Part shown: piece after piece, positions 24,822 to 32,980 of the stretch
Layout of the letters: every line of letters starts with the position of its first letter
How positions within the stretch are numbered: the stretch's first letter is position 1
The notes under the pieces: generated by a model
Database searches by the model: none
Told to the model about the DNA's origin: nothing
What the model saw: only the letters and a program-made list of their open reading frames with translations
Program-made: the position numbers and the translations under genes
NCBI GenBank assembly: GCA_965277495.1
Contig: OZ255824.1
Coordinates: 2,790,001-2,854,000 of the forward strand
DNA from: CAHJXG01 sp965277495
GTDB taxonomy: Bacteria > Pseudomonadota > Alphaproteobacteria > Acetobacterales > Acetobacteraceae
Direction of reading: 5' to 3'
Length of the DNA stretch: 64,000 nucleotides

Positions 24822-25690
24822 GCCCGGACCCGGCCCAGGCCGGACGGACGCACCGCCAGCACCAACAGGAAGGCCACCAGCGCCACCAGGTCCCGGTAGC
24901 CGTCGCCCAGTGCCACGCCGCCGATGCTCTGCAGCATCCCGATGGCCATGCCGCCCATCAAGGTGCCCAGGATGCTGCCCAGCCCGCCGATGACGACAAT
25001 GGCGAAGTTGATCAGCAAGTAGGTCGCGCCGCTGGTCGGCGTGAAGCTGAACGCGATGCCGATCAGCGTCCCGCCCATGCCGGCGCAGGCCGCCCCCAGC
25101 GCGAACGTCAGCGCATGCACACGGCGGACGTTGACGCCCAGCGCCGCCGCGGCCTCGGGGTCGGCGGCGCTGGCGCGCAGGTCCCGCCCGAACGCGGTGC
25201 GGGACACCAGCAGGTGGACCAGCCCGATCAGCACCACCGAGATGGCGAAGCCGATGACGTAGATCTGCGCCACCGTCACCGGCCCGAGCGAAACCGGCGC
25301 GTTGGCGTAGTCCCGCTCGATCGAGCGAGTGTCCGCGCTGAACCCGGCCACGAACAGGTTCTGCAGGATGATCGACACCGCGAACGTCGTCAGCAGCGGC
25401 GCTTCCATCCCCTTGTGCGCCAGCGGCGCCAGCAGGAAGCGCTGCAGCGGGAACGTCACTGCTGCGATGAACGCGCCGATCAGCAGAAGTCCGGCGAGGG
25501 GATCGATCCCGGTGAGTTGCAGCAGGAACAGCGCCGCATAGCCGCCGCCGACGAGGAATTCGCCATGCGCCAGGTTCACCAAGCCCATGACGCCCAGCAC
25601 GAGCGACAATCCCAGCGCCGTCAGCGCGAGGATGCCGCCGAGGAAAAACCCGGAGGCGAGGCTGCTCGCGACGACGTCTATGCTCGGCAT
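24818..25690 (-). CDS. livH: LivH-like permease subunit
   Basis: A 290-aa inner-membrane permease. The N-terminal GFFLGGILALTALGLSLVLG and GLVNLAHGEFLVGGGYAAL are typical of LivH. The coupling loop ASAADPEAAAALGVNVRRV precedes the last helices. It starts with ATG at 25690, 34 bases after the binding-protein gene. It forms the heterodimeric channel with LivM. Confidence 0.9.
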   Translation of the reverse strand: MPSIDVVASSLASGFFLGGILALTALGLSLVLGVMGLVNLAHGEFLVGGGYAALFLLQLTGIDPLAGLLLIGAFIAAVTFPLQRFLLAPLAHKGMEAPLLTTFAVSIILQNLFVAGFSADTRSIERDYANAPVSLGPVTVAQIYVIGFAISVVLIGLVHLLVSRTAFGRDLRASAADPEAAAALGVNVRRVHALTFALGAACAGMGGTLIGIAFSFTPTSGATYLLINFAIVVIGGLGSILGTLMGGMAIGMLQSIGGVALGDGYRDLVALVAFLLVLAVRPSGLGRVRA

Positions 25691-25724
25691 GGCATCCGCG
25701 TCCCAGCGGCCTGCAACGGCCGCG

Positions 25725-26942
25725 TCACGGCGCCGGGAACAGTATTTTCCCCGTCGCCATGGCTTCGGGCCAGATCACCGCGGTTTTGCCGGCCTGCCAT
25801 TGCACCGACACCATCGGCAGCTTGGACGTATGGGTGTCGTCGAAGCGGATCGGCCCGACGACCGTCATCTTGTCGGTCTTCGCCAGGGCCGCGTTGATCG
25901 CCGCCGGATCGGCCGACCCGGCGGCACGGATCGCGTCCAGCATCACCACCGCCACGGCATAGCTGTCGGCGATGTGCTGCGAGCTGCTTTGCCCCGTTTC
26001 CGCCTCGAACGTCTTCGCGAGGCCAGCCGCGCCGGGGAATGGGAAGCTCGGGTCCCAATAGCCGCCGCCCACCACGCCGTCGGCGAGCTTGCCCAGGGCG
26101 GCGGCGAACTGCGCCGGCTCGGCGCCGCGTTCGATGTCGATGAACTTCGGCGTATAACCCGCGGCGGCCATCTGCTTGCGTATGGTGATGGCCTGCGGCG
26201 TGATCACGTCGATCAGGATGATCTCGGCGTCCTTGGCCTTGGCTTCGGCAATGATCGAGGTGAACTGGGTGTTGTCCGCCGGGAACGCGGCGAGCTGCAC
26301 GACCTCAAGTCCGGCCTGCCGGGCCATCTCGGGCCAAATCTGCCCGCCCACGACGCGTCCGTCCGGGCCGTTGTCATACAGGATCGCCACCTTCTTGTTG
26401 GTGGCCAGCTTGAGATCCATAAGCACGCCGAACGGGGCGTGGGCCAGGTCCGGCTCGTCGAAGAACAGGTCCCAGACGTAGGTCCAGCGGCGCACCGCGC
26501 GGAACGTCTCGAGCGGCTCGCAGGCGGTGACCATCGGCACCTTGTGCCGCTCGGCCACCAGCGCCCCGGCGATGACCAGCGGCGTCGTGCAGGACCCGAG
26601 CAGCGCCACCGCCTTGTCGCGCGAGATCAGCGTCTCGATGTTGCCGGCGGACGTGTTCGGGTCGGTCTTGTCGTCGCGCAGCACCAGGCGGACCGGCAGC
26701 GCCTTGCCGTCGACGACGATCCCGCCGGCCTTGTTGGCCTCGTCGACCGCGCGCTTGTAGCCCCATTGCTGGAAGCTGCCGAACCCCGCCAGCGGCCCGC
26801 TGAGCGGCAGCGACGCGCCGACCACGACCTCCTCGGCGGCACGCGCGGGCGCCCCGAATGCCAGGGCCGCCAAACAGGCGCCCAACGCAAGGAGGCTGGC
26901 TTTAGTGCCCGAACGGCGCAGTTTCGCTGGATGATGCATCAT
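25725..26942 (-). CDS. livK: LivK-like periplasmic substrate-binding protein
   Basis: A 405-aa precursor of the type-I periplasmic binding protein family. A signal peptide (KASLLALGACLAALAFGAPA, ending ARA near residue 35) is followed by VVVGASLPLSGPLAGFGSFQ, the usual start of the mature protein, with the two-lobe fold following. ATG at 26942 is chosen, after GAGGAAAACGGAC; a second ATG lies at 26939. It captures the ligand for the LivH/LivM/LivGF importer. A promoter with an overlapping palindrome lies about 200 bases upstream. Ligand unknown; aromatic-acid and amide binders occur in this family as well as Leu/Ile/Val binders. Confidence 0.9.
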   Translation of the reverse strand: MMHHPAKLRRSGTKASLLALGACLAALAFGAPARAAEEVVVGASLPLSGPLAGFGSFQQWGYKRAVDEANKAGGIVVDGKALPVRLVLRDDKTDPNTSAGNIETLISRDKAVALLGSCTTPLVIAGALVAERHKVPMVTACEPLETFRAVRRWTYVWDLFFDEPDLAHAPFGVLMDLKLATNKKVAILYDNGPDGRVVGGQIWPEMARQAGLEVVQLAAFPADNTQFTSIIAEAKAKDAEIILIDVITPQAITIRKQMAAAGYTPKFIDIERGAEPAQFAAALGKLADGVVGGGYWDPSFPFPGAAGLAKTFEAETGQSSSQHIADSYAVAVVMLDAIRAAGSADPAAINAALAKTDKMTVVGPIRFDDTHTSKLPMVSVQWQAGKTAVIWPEAMATGKILFPAP

Positions 26943-27135
26943 GTCCGTTTTCCTCGTCCTTCGTTGGTGAAGGCTCGTTTTCGAAGGGTCCGCCCCCGCC
27001 GCAATTCCCGGGCGCAAGGCCGGCCAGTCTAATCATTTCTTGGTCGCACTTATCTTATGACGGCACGGCCGCACGCAACATAATTCATTTCAAAGTCTAG
27101 CTTAACAACGATTCGGCTGTCCACGTTCTGTGTGG

Positions 27136-27165
27136 ATAGTGAAACCCAATTGCAACTGTTGTCAA
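27136..27165 (-). promoter_or_regulatory. Sigma70-type promoter for the livKHM(GF) operon with overlapping palindrome
   Basis: On the minus strand TTGACA (27165-27160) and CACTAT (27141-27136) are separated by 18 bases. TGTTGTCAACA (27157-27167), a palindrome with 5-base arms, overlaps the -35 box and could be an operator. The rest of the 284-base gap (26943-27226) is AT-richer than its surroundings and holds no gene. Confidence 0.45.
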
Positions 27166-27226
27166 CACAAGCTTTTCCGATGAGACTATTCCCGCAACGG
27201 CGCCCCGCGTATGCCGGAATGGCCGT

Positions 27227-28549
27227 TCAGGGAACCGTCGCCGCCGGGGCACGCGCAGCCGGGCCACGCTCGCCCTGCCGTTGCAGGACGGCGGCCAAGA
27301 CCGCCGCCAATACGAGAAATCCCGCGATCAGCAGCAGCGACGCGCCGAAGCCTGGCGTCCGCGACCGCAGCCAACCGATGAGATAAGGGCCGACGAAGCC
27401 ACCGACATTGCCGACCGCATTGACCAGGGCGATCCCCGCCGCCGCCGCGGTCCCGCCCAGCACTGCCATCGGCAGCGACCAGAACACGCCGATGCCGCCC
27501 CAGATGCCGGCCGCTCCCAAGCAGATGCCCAGGAACGCGGCCACCGGGCTGGCCGCCAGCGCGCCCACGCCGAAACCGGCCGCTCCCAGCAGGCACGGCA
27601 CGATCAAATGCCACCGCCGCTCCCCGGTGCGGTCGGAGTGACGCCCATTTGCCACCATCGTCACGGCGGCGCCCAGGAAGGGCAGCGCTGTCAGCAGGCC
27701 GACCGCGAACGGCGGCAGCCCCGACATCTGCCGCAGGATCTGCGGCAGCCACAGCGAGATGCCGTAGAAGCCGACGCCGATGCAGAAATAGATGGCGCCG
27801 ATCAGCCAGACCGCCGGGCTCGCCAGCGCGGGGCCGATGCCATGCAGGCCATGGGCGCGTTTCGCCTCGGCTTCCTGCTCGAGCGTGGATATCAGCCACG
27901 CCCGCTGCCCGGCGCTGAGCCATGCCGCGTCGGCTGGCCGGTCCGTCAGGACCGCGAGCGTCGCCAGGCCGAGGAACACTGCCGGCACCCCCTCCAGGAT
28001 GAACATCCACTGCCAGCCGGCCAGCCCCAGCCAACTGCCCAGCGACATGACCGCCCCGGATATCGGCGCGCCGATGGCGATGGAGATAGCGCTGGCGGTC
28101 ATGAACTGGGCCACCGCCGCCGCCCGCGCCTTCGCGGGGAACCACTGCCCCAGGTACAGCAGGATGCCGGGCACGAACCCGGCCTCTGCCAAGCCGAGCA
28201 GGAAGCGCAGCAAGTAGAACGAGCGGGGACCGGACACGAACGCCATGGCGGACGACACCAGGCCCCATGTGATCATGATGCGGGCGATCCAGAGCCGCGC
28301 GCCCACGCGTTGCAGCAGCAGGTTGCTCGGGATTTCGAACAGGACATAAGCGACGAAGAACAGGCCGACCCCAAGGCCGAACACCTCCGGCGTAAACCCG
28401 AGGTCGGCGTTCATCTGCAGCGCTGCGAAGCCGACGTTGACCCGGTCGAGGAAGTTGACCACGAACAGGACGAACAGGAACGGGATCAGCCGTCGGCTGA
28501 TTGCCGCGATGGTGGACGCTTCAACGCCGGATGGGTCCACCGCCTGCAT
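27227..28549 (-). CDS. MFS transporter, anion:cation symporter (ACS) family
   Basis: A 440-aa, 12-TM carrier. ACS hallmarks: FVVNFLDRVNVGFAALQMN in TM1 (about 28-46), FEIPSNLLLQRVGAR in TM2-3 (about 71-85) and RFLLGLAEAGFVPG in TM4. Known members carry phthalate, tartrate, glucarate, 4-hydroxyphenylacetate and other organic anions. The start is the ATG at 28549, nine bases after the ABM-like gene. It is the last gene of the gamma-resorcylate block and probably takes up a further aromatic or dicarboxylate anion, in addition to the AAHS carrier at 29831. Confidence 0.87.
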   Translation of the reverse strand: MQAVDPSGVEASTIAAISRRLIPFLFVLFVVNFLDRVNVGFAALQMNADLGFTPEVFGLGVGLFFVAYVLFEIPSNLLLQRVGARLWIARIMITWGLVSSAMAFVSGPRSFYLLRFLLGLAEAGFVPGILLYLGQWFPAKARAAAVAQFMTASAISIAIGAPISGAVMSLGSWLGLAGWQWMFILEGVPAVFLGLATLAVLTDRPADAAWLSAGQRAWLISTLEQEAEAKRAHGLHGIGPALASPAVWLIGAIYFCIGVGFYGISLWLPQILRQMSGLPPFAVGLLTALPFLGAAVTMVANGRHSDRTGERRWHLIVPCLLGAAGFGVGALAASPVAAFLGICLGAAGIWGGIGVFWSLPMAVLGGTAAAAGIALVNAVGNVGGFVGPYLIGWLRSRTPGFGASLLLIAGFLVLAAVLAAVLQRQGERGPAARAPAATVP

Positions 28550-28558
28550 GTCCGGCGG

Positions 28559-28924
28559 TCAGGGGGCGCGAAGCCGCTGGATGAAGTCGCCGTCGGTGCG
28601 TCCGGGCGGGGTGTCGGTCCGGTCGCCTTGGTATTCCATGTCGACGACCGACTCGTAGATCGCCGGATGGCCCTTCACGCCGGGGATGGCGTATTCGGTC
28701 GGCGGATGGGCGGCGTGGGAGCTGCGCCAGGCGTCGGCGCTCTCCCAGCGGGCGATGTTGATGAACCGGAAGGCGCCGTTGCCGACGCCGGTGTTGCGGT
28801 GCAGGTGCGTCTCGATGAAGCCGGGCGTGCGGGAGAAGGTGTCCGCCGACTTCTGCCAGTTCTTGAGGAACTCCGCCTCAAGCTCCTCGGGCACGCTGAA
28901 CACGTTGATGAGGGTCACTGCCAA
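28559..28924 (-). CDS. ABM-type (antibiotic biosynthesis monooxygenase-like) protein
   Basis: A 121-aa dimeric alpha-beta-barrel type protein: VTLINVFSVPEELEAEFLKN (first strand and helix), GFIETHLHRNTG and FRFINIARWESADAWRSS (central). These cofactor-free or haem-linked proteins act as small oxygenases, decarboxylases or quinone-handling enzymes. The start appears to be TTG at 28924, six to seven bases after AGGAG; a GTG two codons later is an alternative. Placed between the intradiol dioxygenase and an ACS carrier, it may act on hydroxyquinol or its quinone. That role is inference only. Confidence 0.75.
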   Translation of the reverse strand: MAVTLINVFSVPEELEAEFLKNWQKSADTFSRTPGFIETHLHRNTGVGNGAFRFINIARWESADAWRSSHAAHPPTEYAIPGVKGHPAIYESVVDMEYQGDRTDTPPGRTDGDFIQRLRAP

Positions 28925-28950
28925 GGTCGTCTCCTATGGTTGGAAAATGC

Positions 28951-29838
28951 TCATCCGGTCGCAGCCAGCGCCGGGGCAGGCACGGGCTTGAGGCCGAAAG
29001 CGTAGGAGAGCCGGCGCCATGGCCCCGCGACTTCGGCGCCGTCCGGCGCGCGCCCGGGCGTCTCGTGGGTGAACTCGCGGATCAGCGAGTCCTTCACCCC
29101 GAACACGGCATCGCTGTCGAGATAGGGGCCGCCCGCGACGAAGATGTGCGTCACCAGCATCTCATGCCGTTCGGCCGAGATCATGAAGTGCAGGTGCGCC
29201 GGCCGCCAGGGGTGGCGCTTGGTGGCCGCCAGCAGGTCGCCCACCGGGCCGTCATCGGGGATGGGATACTCCGTCGGCATGATGGTCCAGAAGTGGAAGC
29301 GGCCCCCGTCATCGGCGCGCAGCCGGGTCCGCAGCGAAGGCGCCGTCAGCTCCGGACGCTGGACGTCGTAGAAGCCGTCGTTGTCGGACTGCCAGACCTC
29401 CAGCACCGCGCCGGGCAGCGGGACGCCATTGGCGGAGGCCACCGACCCCTCGACGAACAGCCGCTCCCCAGGCAGCCCGGCGCCGATGTCCGCGCCATTG
29501 GGCGAGAACGGCACGTCGGCGACATGGAATGGGCCGAGCACCGTCGTCTCCGTGGCGCCCGCCGGCATGCGATGGTTGATGGCGTCCACCAGCATGGAAA
29601 CCCCCAGCGTGTCGGACAGCAGGATGAACTCCTGGCGCGTGTCCGTGCAGGTTTGGCCGGTGCGGGTCAGGTACCCGATCGCCTGCTGCCACTCCTCGAA
29701 CGTCGGCTCGATGTCGCGGACGAAGCCGTGCAGGTGCCGCACCAGGCTGCCGACCAGCGCTTTCAGCCGTGGATCGGGAGTGTCGGCGAACCGGTCCAGC
29801 ACGGCTGCGGTGATGGTGTGCTCGTTGAGGTCACGCAT
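28951..29838 (-). CDS. Intradiol ring-cleavage dioxygenase (hydroxyquinol 1,2-dioxygenase-like)
   Basis: A 295-aa non-haem Fe(III) enzyme. The N-terminal dimerisation domain (about 1-100) is of the catechol/hydroxyquinol 1,2-dioxygenase type. Iron ligands fit Tyr157 (GFYDVQ), Tyr191 (TEYPIP), His215 and His217 (RPAHLHFMI). Length and the PDDGPVGDLL stretch favour hydroxyquinol over catechol. The start is the ATG at 29838 after GGAGGACC, overlapping the end of the AAHS carrier gene by 8 bases. Expected product from hydroxyquinol is maleylacetate. No maleylacetate reductase is encoded in this window. The role matches GraB of the gamma-resorcylate pathway. Confidence 0.87.
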   Translation of the reverse strand: MRDLNEHTITAAVLDRFADTPDPRLKALVGSLVRHLHGFVRDIEPTFEEWQQAIGYLTRTGQTCTDTRQEFILLSDTLGVSMLVDAINHRMPAGATETTVLGPFHVADVPFSPNGADIGAGLPGERLFVEGSVASANGVPLPGAVLEVWQSDNDGFYDVQRPELTAPSLRTRLRADDGGRFHFWTIMPTEYPIPDDGPVGDLLAATKRHPWRPAHLHFMISAERHEMLVTHIFVAGGPYLDSDAVFGVKDSLIREFTHETPGRAPDGAEVAGPWRRLSYAFGLKPVPAPALAATG

Positions 29839-31231
29839 GTTGGTCCTCCGGGATTGCCTGAAACGGCGGGTTGCCCGCGTCGGCCCGCATTCCCCGGCCG
29901 CCGACGCCCAGGGACGCAATGCAGCCAGCCGCCAGCAGCCCAGCGCCGCCAATGGTCCAGAACATCGCGTCCGGCCCGCCGGTGGCGCCCTGCAGCAGCC
30001 CGGCGACGAACGGGCCGAGGATCGCGCCCACCCGGCCAACCCCCAATTCCATCCCGACGCCGGACGCGCGCATGGGGGTGGCGTAGGTGCCCGCGGTGAA
30101 GTTGTTGAGCACGTGCTGCGCGCCGATGATCAGGAACCCCGCCGCCCCGGCGCAAACCAGGTTGACGGCATGGCCGCCGTAGAAAATCAGCGCCAGCACC
30201 GACACGCCGCCAAGCGCCCACCACGCCGCCAGCAGCGCGGTGGACGCGGACGGGCGGCGGTCCGCCAGCATGGCCAGGGCCAGCCCGCCGATGAACGAGG
30301 TGACCTGCATCAGCGCCCCGAAGCCGAACGACGCCGCGAAGGTCTCGCCGCGCTGCATCATCACCGTGGGAATCCAGCCGGTCAGGCCGAAGATGCAGAA
30401 CAGGCTGAGGAACGACGTGGCCCAGATCGTCAACGACGCCCGGCGATAGCGCGGCGTCAGCAAGGCCGCGACCGGATTGCCCACCGCCTCCGTTTGCCGC
30501 AGCCGCAGCCCGGCGACGGCATAGGCCGCAGCATGTTCCGGACGCAGCCGGGTGAGCAGGCGACGCAGCTCCTCCATCCGGCCCGACACCGCCAGGAATT
30601 TCGGGCTTTCCAGCAGCACGCGGTGCATCGCCAGCGTCAGCGGAATGGACAGCGTGCCCACCCAATACAGCACTTCCCATCCGAAACGCGGGGTCAGGAA
30701 CACGCCGACCAGCCCGGCCAAGGTGCCGCCCACCGACCAGCCGAGCGCCACGCCCCACAACGAGAACGCATTGCTCACCCGCCGCGGCGCCAGCTCGTTG
30801 ATGTAGGTGGCGGCCAGCGGCAACAGGGTGCCGAGGCCCACGCCCGTCAGCACGCGCAGCCCGCAGAAGCTGGCGAACCCATGGCCAAGCAGCGGCGTCA
30901 GCACGGTGAACACGTTGACGATCCACAGCCCGGCCAGCAACGCGCCGCGGCGCCCGAACCGGTCCGCCACCATCCCATGCCCGGCCGCCCCCAGCAGGAA
31001 CCCGATCAAGCCGCTGCTGACCAGGAACCCGGCTTGGCCGGGCGACAGTCCCCAGGGCTGGGCGACGTAGTGGATGACGTAGGCCGGGTTGAAGGTGTCG
31101 TAGCCGTCGAACAGGGTCATCAGCGCCACCATGACGCCGAGCGTCCGGTGCAGCGGGCCGACCTGGGCCTCGGCTAGCTCCTCATGGACGTCTAGCTCGG
31201 CCGGCAACTCGGCTGGAAGTTCTGCGGGCAT
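29831..31231 (-). CDS. MFS transporter, aromatic acid:H+ symporter (AAHS) family
   Basis: A 466-aa carrier. The AAHS signature LFDGYDTFNPAYVIH lies in TM1 (DGxD motif), with DRFGRRG in loop 2-3 and LLPLAATYINELAPRR in TM4-5. A short Pro-Ala-Glu-Leu triplet repeat forms the extreme N-terminus before the first helix. The start is the ATG at 31231 after AGGGAGG. It lies 17 bases after the gamma-resorcylate decarboxylase gene and overlaps the dioxygenase gene, so it is the likely importer of gamma-resorcylate or a related hydroxybenzoate. Confidence 0.88.
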   Translation of the reverse strand: MPAELPAELPAELDVHEELAEAQVGPLHRTLGVMVALMTLFDGYDTFNPAYVIHYVAQPWGLSPGQAGFLVSSGLIGFLLGAAGHGMVADRFGRRGALLAGLWIVNVFTVLTPLLGHGFASFCGLRVLTGVGLGTLLPLAATYINELAPRRVSNAFSLWGVALGWSVGGTLAGLVGVFLTPRFGWEVLYWVGTLSIPLTLAMHRVLLESPKFLAVSGRMEELRRLLTRLRPEHAAAYAVAGLRLRQTEAVGNPVAALLTPRYRRASLTIWATSFLSLFCIFGLTGWIPTVMMQRGETFAASFGFGALMQVTSFIGGLALAMLADRRPSASTALLAAWWALGGVSVLALIFYGGHAVNLVCAGAAGFLIIGAQHVLNNFTAGTYATPMRASGVGMELGVGRVGAILGPFVAGLLQGATGGPDAMFWTIGGAGLLAAGCIASLGVGGRGMRADAGNPPFQAIPEDQHA

Positions 31232-31248
31232 TGCGGCCTCCCTTGTTT

Positions 31249-32256
31249 TTACTCCGCGGCCGCGGCTTGCGACTGGGCATGGCCCAGCCCGAACAGGCCG
31301 AAGGCGTTGGTGCGTCCGATCTTGCGCCGGTCCGCCTCCGAAATGGAACAGGCGTCGAACCACTCGGCGGCGTGGTCAAGGTTCTCGAACGGCCAGTCGG
31401 CCGCGAACAGGATACGGTCGGCGCCGATCTCCATCATCGCGTCGACCAGGGTCTGGGTGCGGAAGTTGCCCGAAGTCGTGATGTAGAAGTTCTCGCGGAA
31501 ATAGTCGCCGAGCGGGCGCTTGGCCGGATAATTCTTCGGCAGCTTCACCCAAGCGTTGCGGTTGTCGACGCGCCAAATCGAATACGGCAGGCCCTCGCCC
31601 AGGTGGCCCAGGATGATACGCAGGCCGGGATGCGCGTCGAACAGCCCGGACGCCATCAGCCGCAGCGCGTGCACCGCCGTCTCCTGTGCGAACGCCCAGG
31701 TGGGGCCGAGCAGCCAGGGGTGGCCGTCATAGATCTGTGCGTGCTGCGGCAACGGGTTGCGCGGGTGCAAGTAGAACGGCACGCCCAGGCGCTCGGCCTC
31801 GGCCCAGAACGGACGGTATTGCGGCAGGTCGTAATAGGTGGCGTTGGCGGGGTCGTCGACCTGGCTGAAGCCGTTGACCAGGGCGCCGCGGAAGCCAAGG
31901 TCCTGCACGCAGCGGGCCAGCTCGCGGGCGGCCGCATCCGGGTCCTGCATCGGCAACGCGGCCAGGCCCTGGAAACGGTCGGGACGTTTTTGCACCTCCT
32001 CGGCGAGAAAGTCATTGGCGCGCCGGGCGATCTCGACCGCGTGCGCCCGGTCGGGGATGGCCTGCACCGCCGGGGCATTCAGCGAGGGCAGCATCATTTC
32101 GATGCCGTTTGCGTCCATCTCGCGCAGCCGCTGGCCCTGCATGTCGAGCAGCCGGGCTTTCAGCTCGGTCCAATAGTCGCCCGGCACGAATCCCGCGCTG
32201 TCCTGCACCGTTTCAGGAAGCGCGAAGTGCTCCTCGATTACTACTTTGCCCTGCAT
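31249..32256 (-). CDS. graF: Gamma-resorcylate (2,6-dihydroxybenzoate) decarboxylase
   Basis: A 335-aa amidohydrolase-superfamily decarboxylase. The metal-ligand set matches Rhizobium gamma-resorcylate decarboxylase at the same numbers: Glu8 and His10 (IEEHF), His164 (FYLHPRNPLP), His218 (ILGHLGEG) and Asp287 (FAADWPFEN). Long identical blocks include LPQYRPFW and YDGHPWLLGPTWAFAQETAV. It converts gamma-resorcylate to resorcinol, reversibly. The start is the ATG at 32256 after GGGAGG. It is the first gene of the minus-strand catabolic operon and is divergent from a MarR gene with a palindromic operator between them. This is the most secure functional assignment in the region. Confidence 0.93.
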   Translation of the reverse strand: MQGKVVIEEHFALPETVQDSAGFVPGDYWTELKARLLDMQGQRLREMDANGIEMMLPSLNAPAVQAIPDRAHAVEIARRANDFLAEEVQKRPDRFQGLAALPMQDPDAAARELARCVQDLGFRGALVNGFSQVDDPANATYYDLPQYRPFWAEAERLGVPFYLHPRNPLPQHAQIYDGHPWLLGPTWAFAQETAVHALRLMASGLFDAHPGLRIILGHLGEGLPYSIWRVDNRNAWVKLPKNYPAKRPLGDYFRENFYITTSGNFRTQTLVDAMMEIGADRILFAADWPFENLDHAAEWFDACSISEADRRKIGRTNAFGLFGLGHAQSQAAAAE

Positions 32257-32332
32257 CGTTGCCTCCCGTGCCGTCTTGTTTTGGCTATTGCCATTCGCTT
32301 TTGGGCTCAAGTTTCAGCGCCTCTCGCCGACG

Positions 32333-32359
32333 CCTATACCCCAATGCAAATGTCGTCAA
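32333..32359 (-). promoter_or_regulatory. Candidate promoter for the gamma-resorcylate operon
   Basis: On the minus strand TTGACG (32359-32354) and TATAGG (32338-32333) are 15 bases apart, a slightly short spacer. It lies about 77 bases upstream of the decarboxylase start. The palindromic MarR-type operator sits immediately upstream of the -35 box. Confidence 0.4.
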
Positions 32360-32367
32360 CAAGAAAG

Positions 32368-32388
32368 TTGCATATGCAAATATTGCAA
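32368..32388. promoter_or_regulatory. MarR-type operator: two overlapping palindromes
   Basis: TTGCATATGCAA (32368-32379) is a perfect 12-base palindrome, and TGCAA-ATA-TTGCA (32375-32387) overlaps it by sharing TGCAA. It sits in the 202-base gap between the divergent decarboxylase and MarR genes and overlaps the -35 box proposed for marR. The geometry suits autorepression and divergent control by the adjacent MarR protein. Confidence 0.6.
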
Positions 32389-32411
32389 GAAAACGAGGAC
32401 GATTGTAGATT
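32383..32411 (+). promoter_or_regulatory. Candidate promoter for the marR gene
   Basis: TTGCAA (32383-32388), a 17-base spacer, and TAGATT (32406-32411). The ATG is at 32459. The -35 box is part of the palindromic operator, so binding of the MarR protein would block its own promoter. Confidence 0.4.
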
Positions 32412-32458
32412 GTTGCAGCGTACTGGCATGGCGCGGCACGCGGCCCCGGAGACTAAAG

Positions 32459-32956
32459 ATGTATCGGTTCACCGACTCGCTTCCCTACCTGCTCAACCGG
32501 GTCGGCGTCCGCATGGGCGAACTTTTTGCCAACGAGCTCGCGGCCGACCAGCTTACGGTGCCGATGTATCGCGTCCTGGCGGCGCTGAGCCAGGCGGACA
32601 ACCAGCGGCTGACCGACCTGAGCGCCACGACGACGGTCGAGATGACGACGCTGTCCCGCCTCGTCGCTTCGATGGAAAAACGCCATATGCTCAAGCGCAG
32701 GCGGCCCGACGACAACTTGCGCACCGTGCAGATCAGCCTGACCGGAGTCGGCCGCGAGCTGGCGGCACGGCTCTGCCCACGGGCAGCGTACTACGAGCGG
32801 ATCGGGCTGAAAGGCTTGGACGCCCAAGCCGTCGCGAGCCTGAAGGCGACGCTGGTGACGGTCTACGAGAACCTCGATGAGATCGAGCGCGAGCAGGCCG
32901 AGGCTCGCATCAAGGGCAAGCCGCCGGCGCGCGGCGTGCGGCCCAAGGCGGCGTAG
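32459..32956 (+). CDS. MarR-family transcriptional regulator of the gamma-resorcylate genes
   Basis: A 165-aa winged-helix dimer. The DNA-binding core is RVLAALSQADNQRLTDLSAT plus TTLSRLVASMEKRHMLKRRR, ending with wing residues RPDDNLRTVQISLT (about 37-100). The ATG at 32459 is chosen because the longer frame runs back into the divergent promoter region. Homologous position and type to GraR/TsdR-class regulators, which repress until the aromatic inducer binds. It is transcribed away from the decarboxylase operon and convergent with the FAD hydroxylase. Confidence 0.87.
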   Translation: MYRFTDSLPYLLNRVGVRMGELFANELAADQLTVPMYRVLAALSQADNQRLTDLSATTTVEMTTLSRLVASMEKRHMLKRRRPDDNLRTVQISLTGVGRELAARLCPRAAYYERIGLKGLDAQAVASLKATLVTVYENLDEIEREQAEARIKGKPPARGVRPKAA

Positions 32957-32980
32957 CCGGGCACTGGCGGCCATCGGCAA

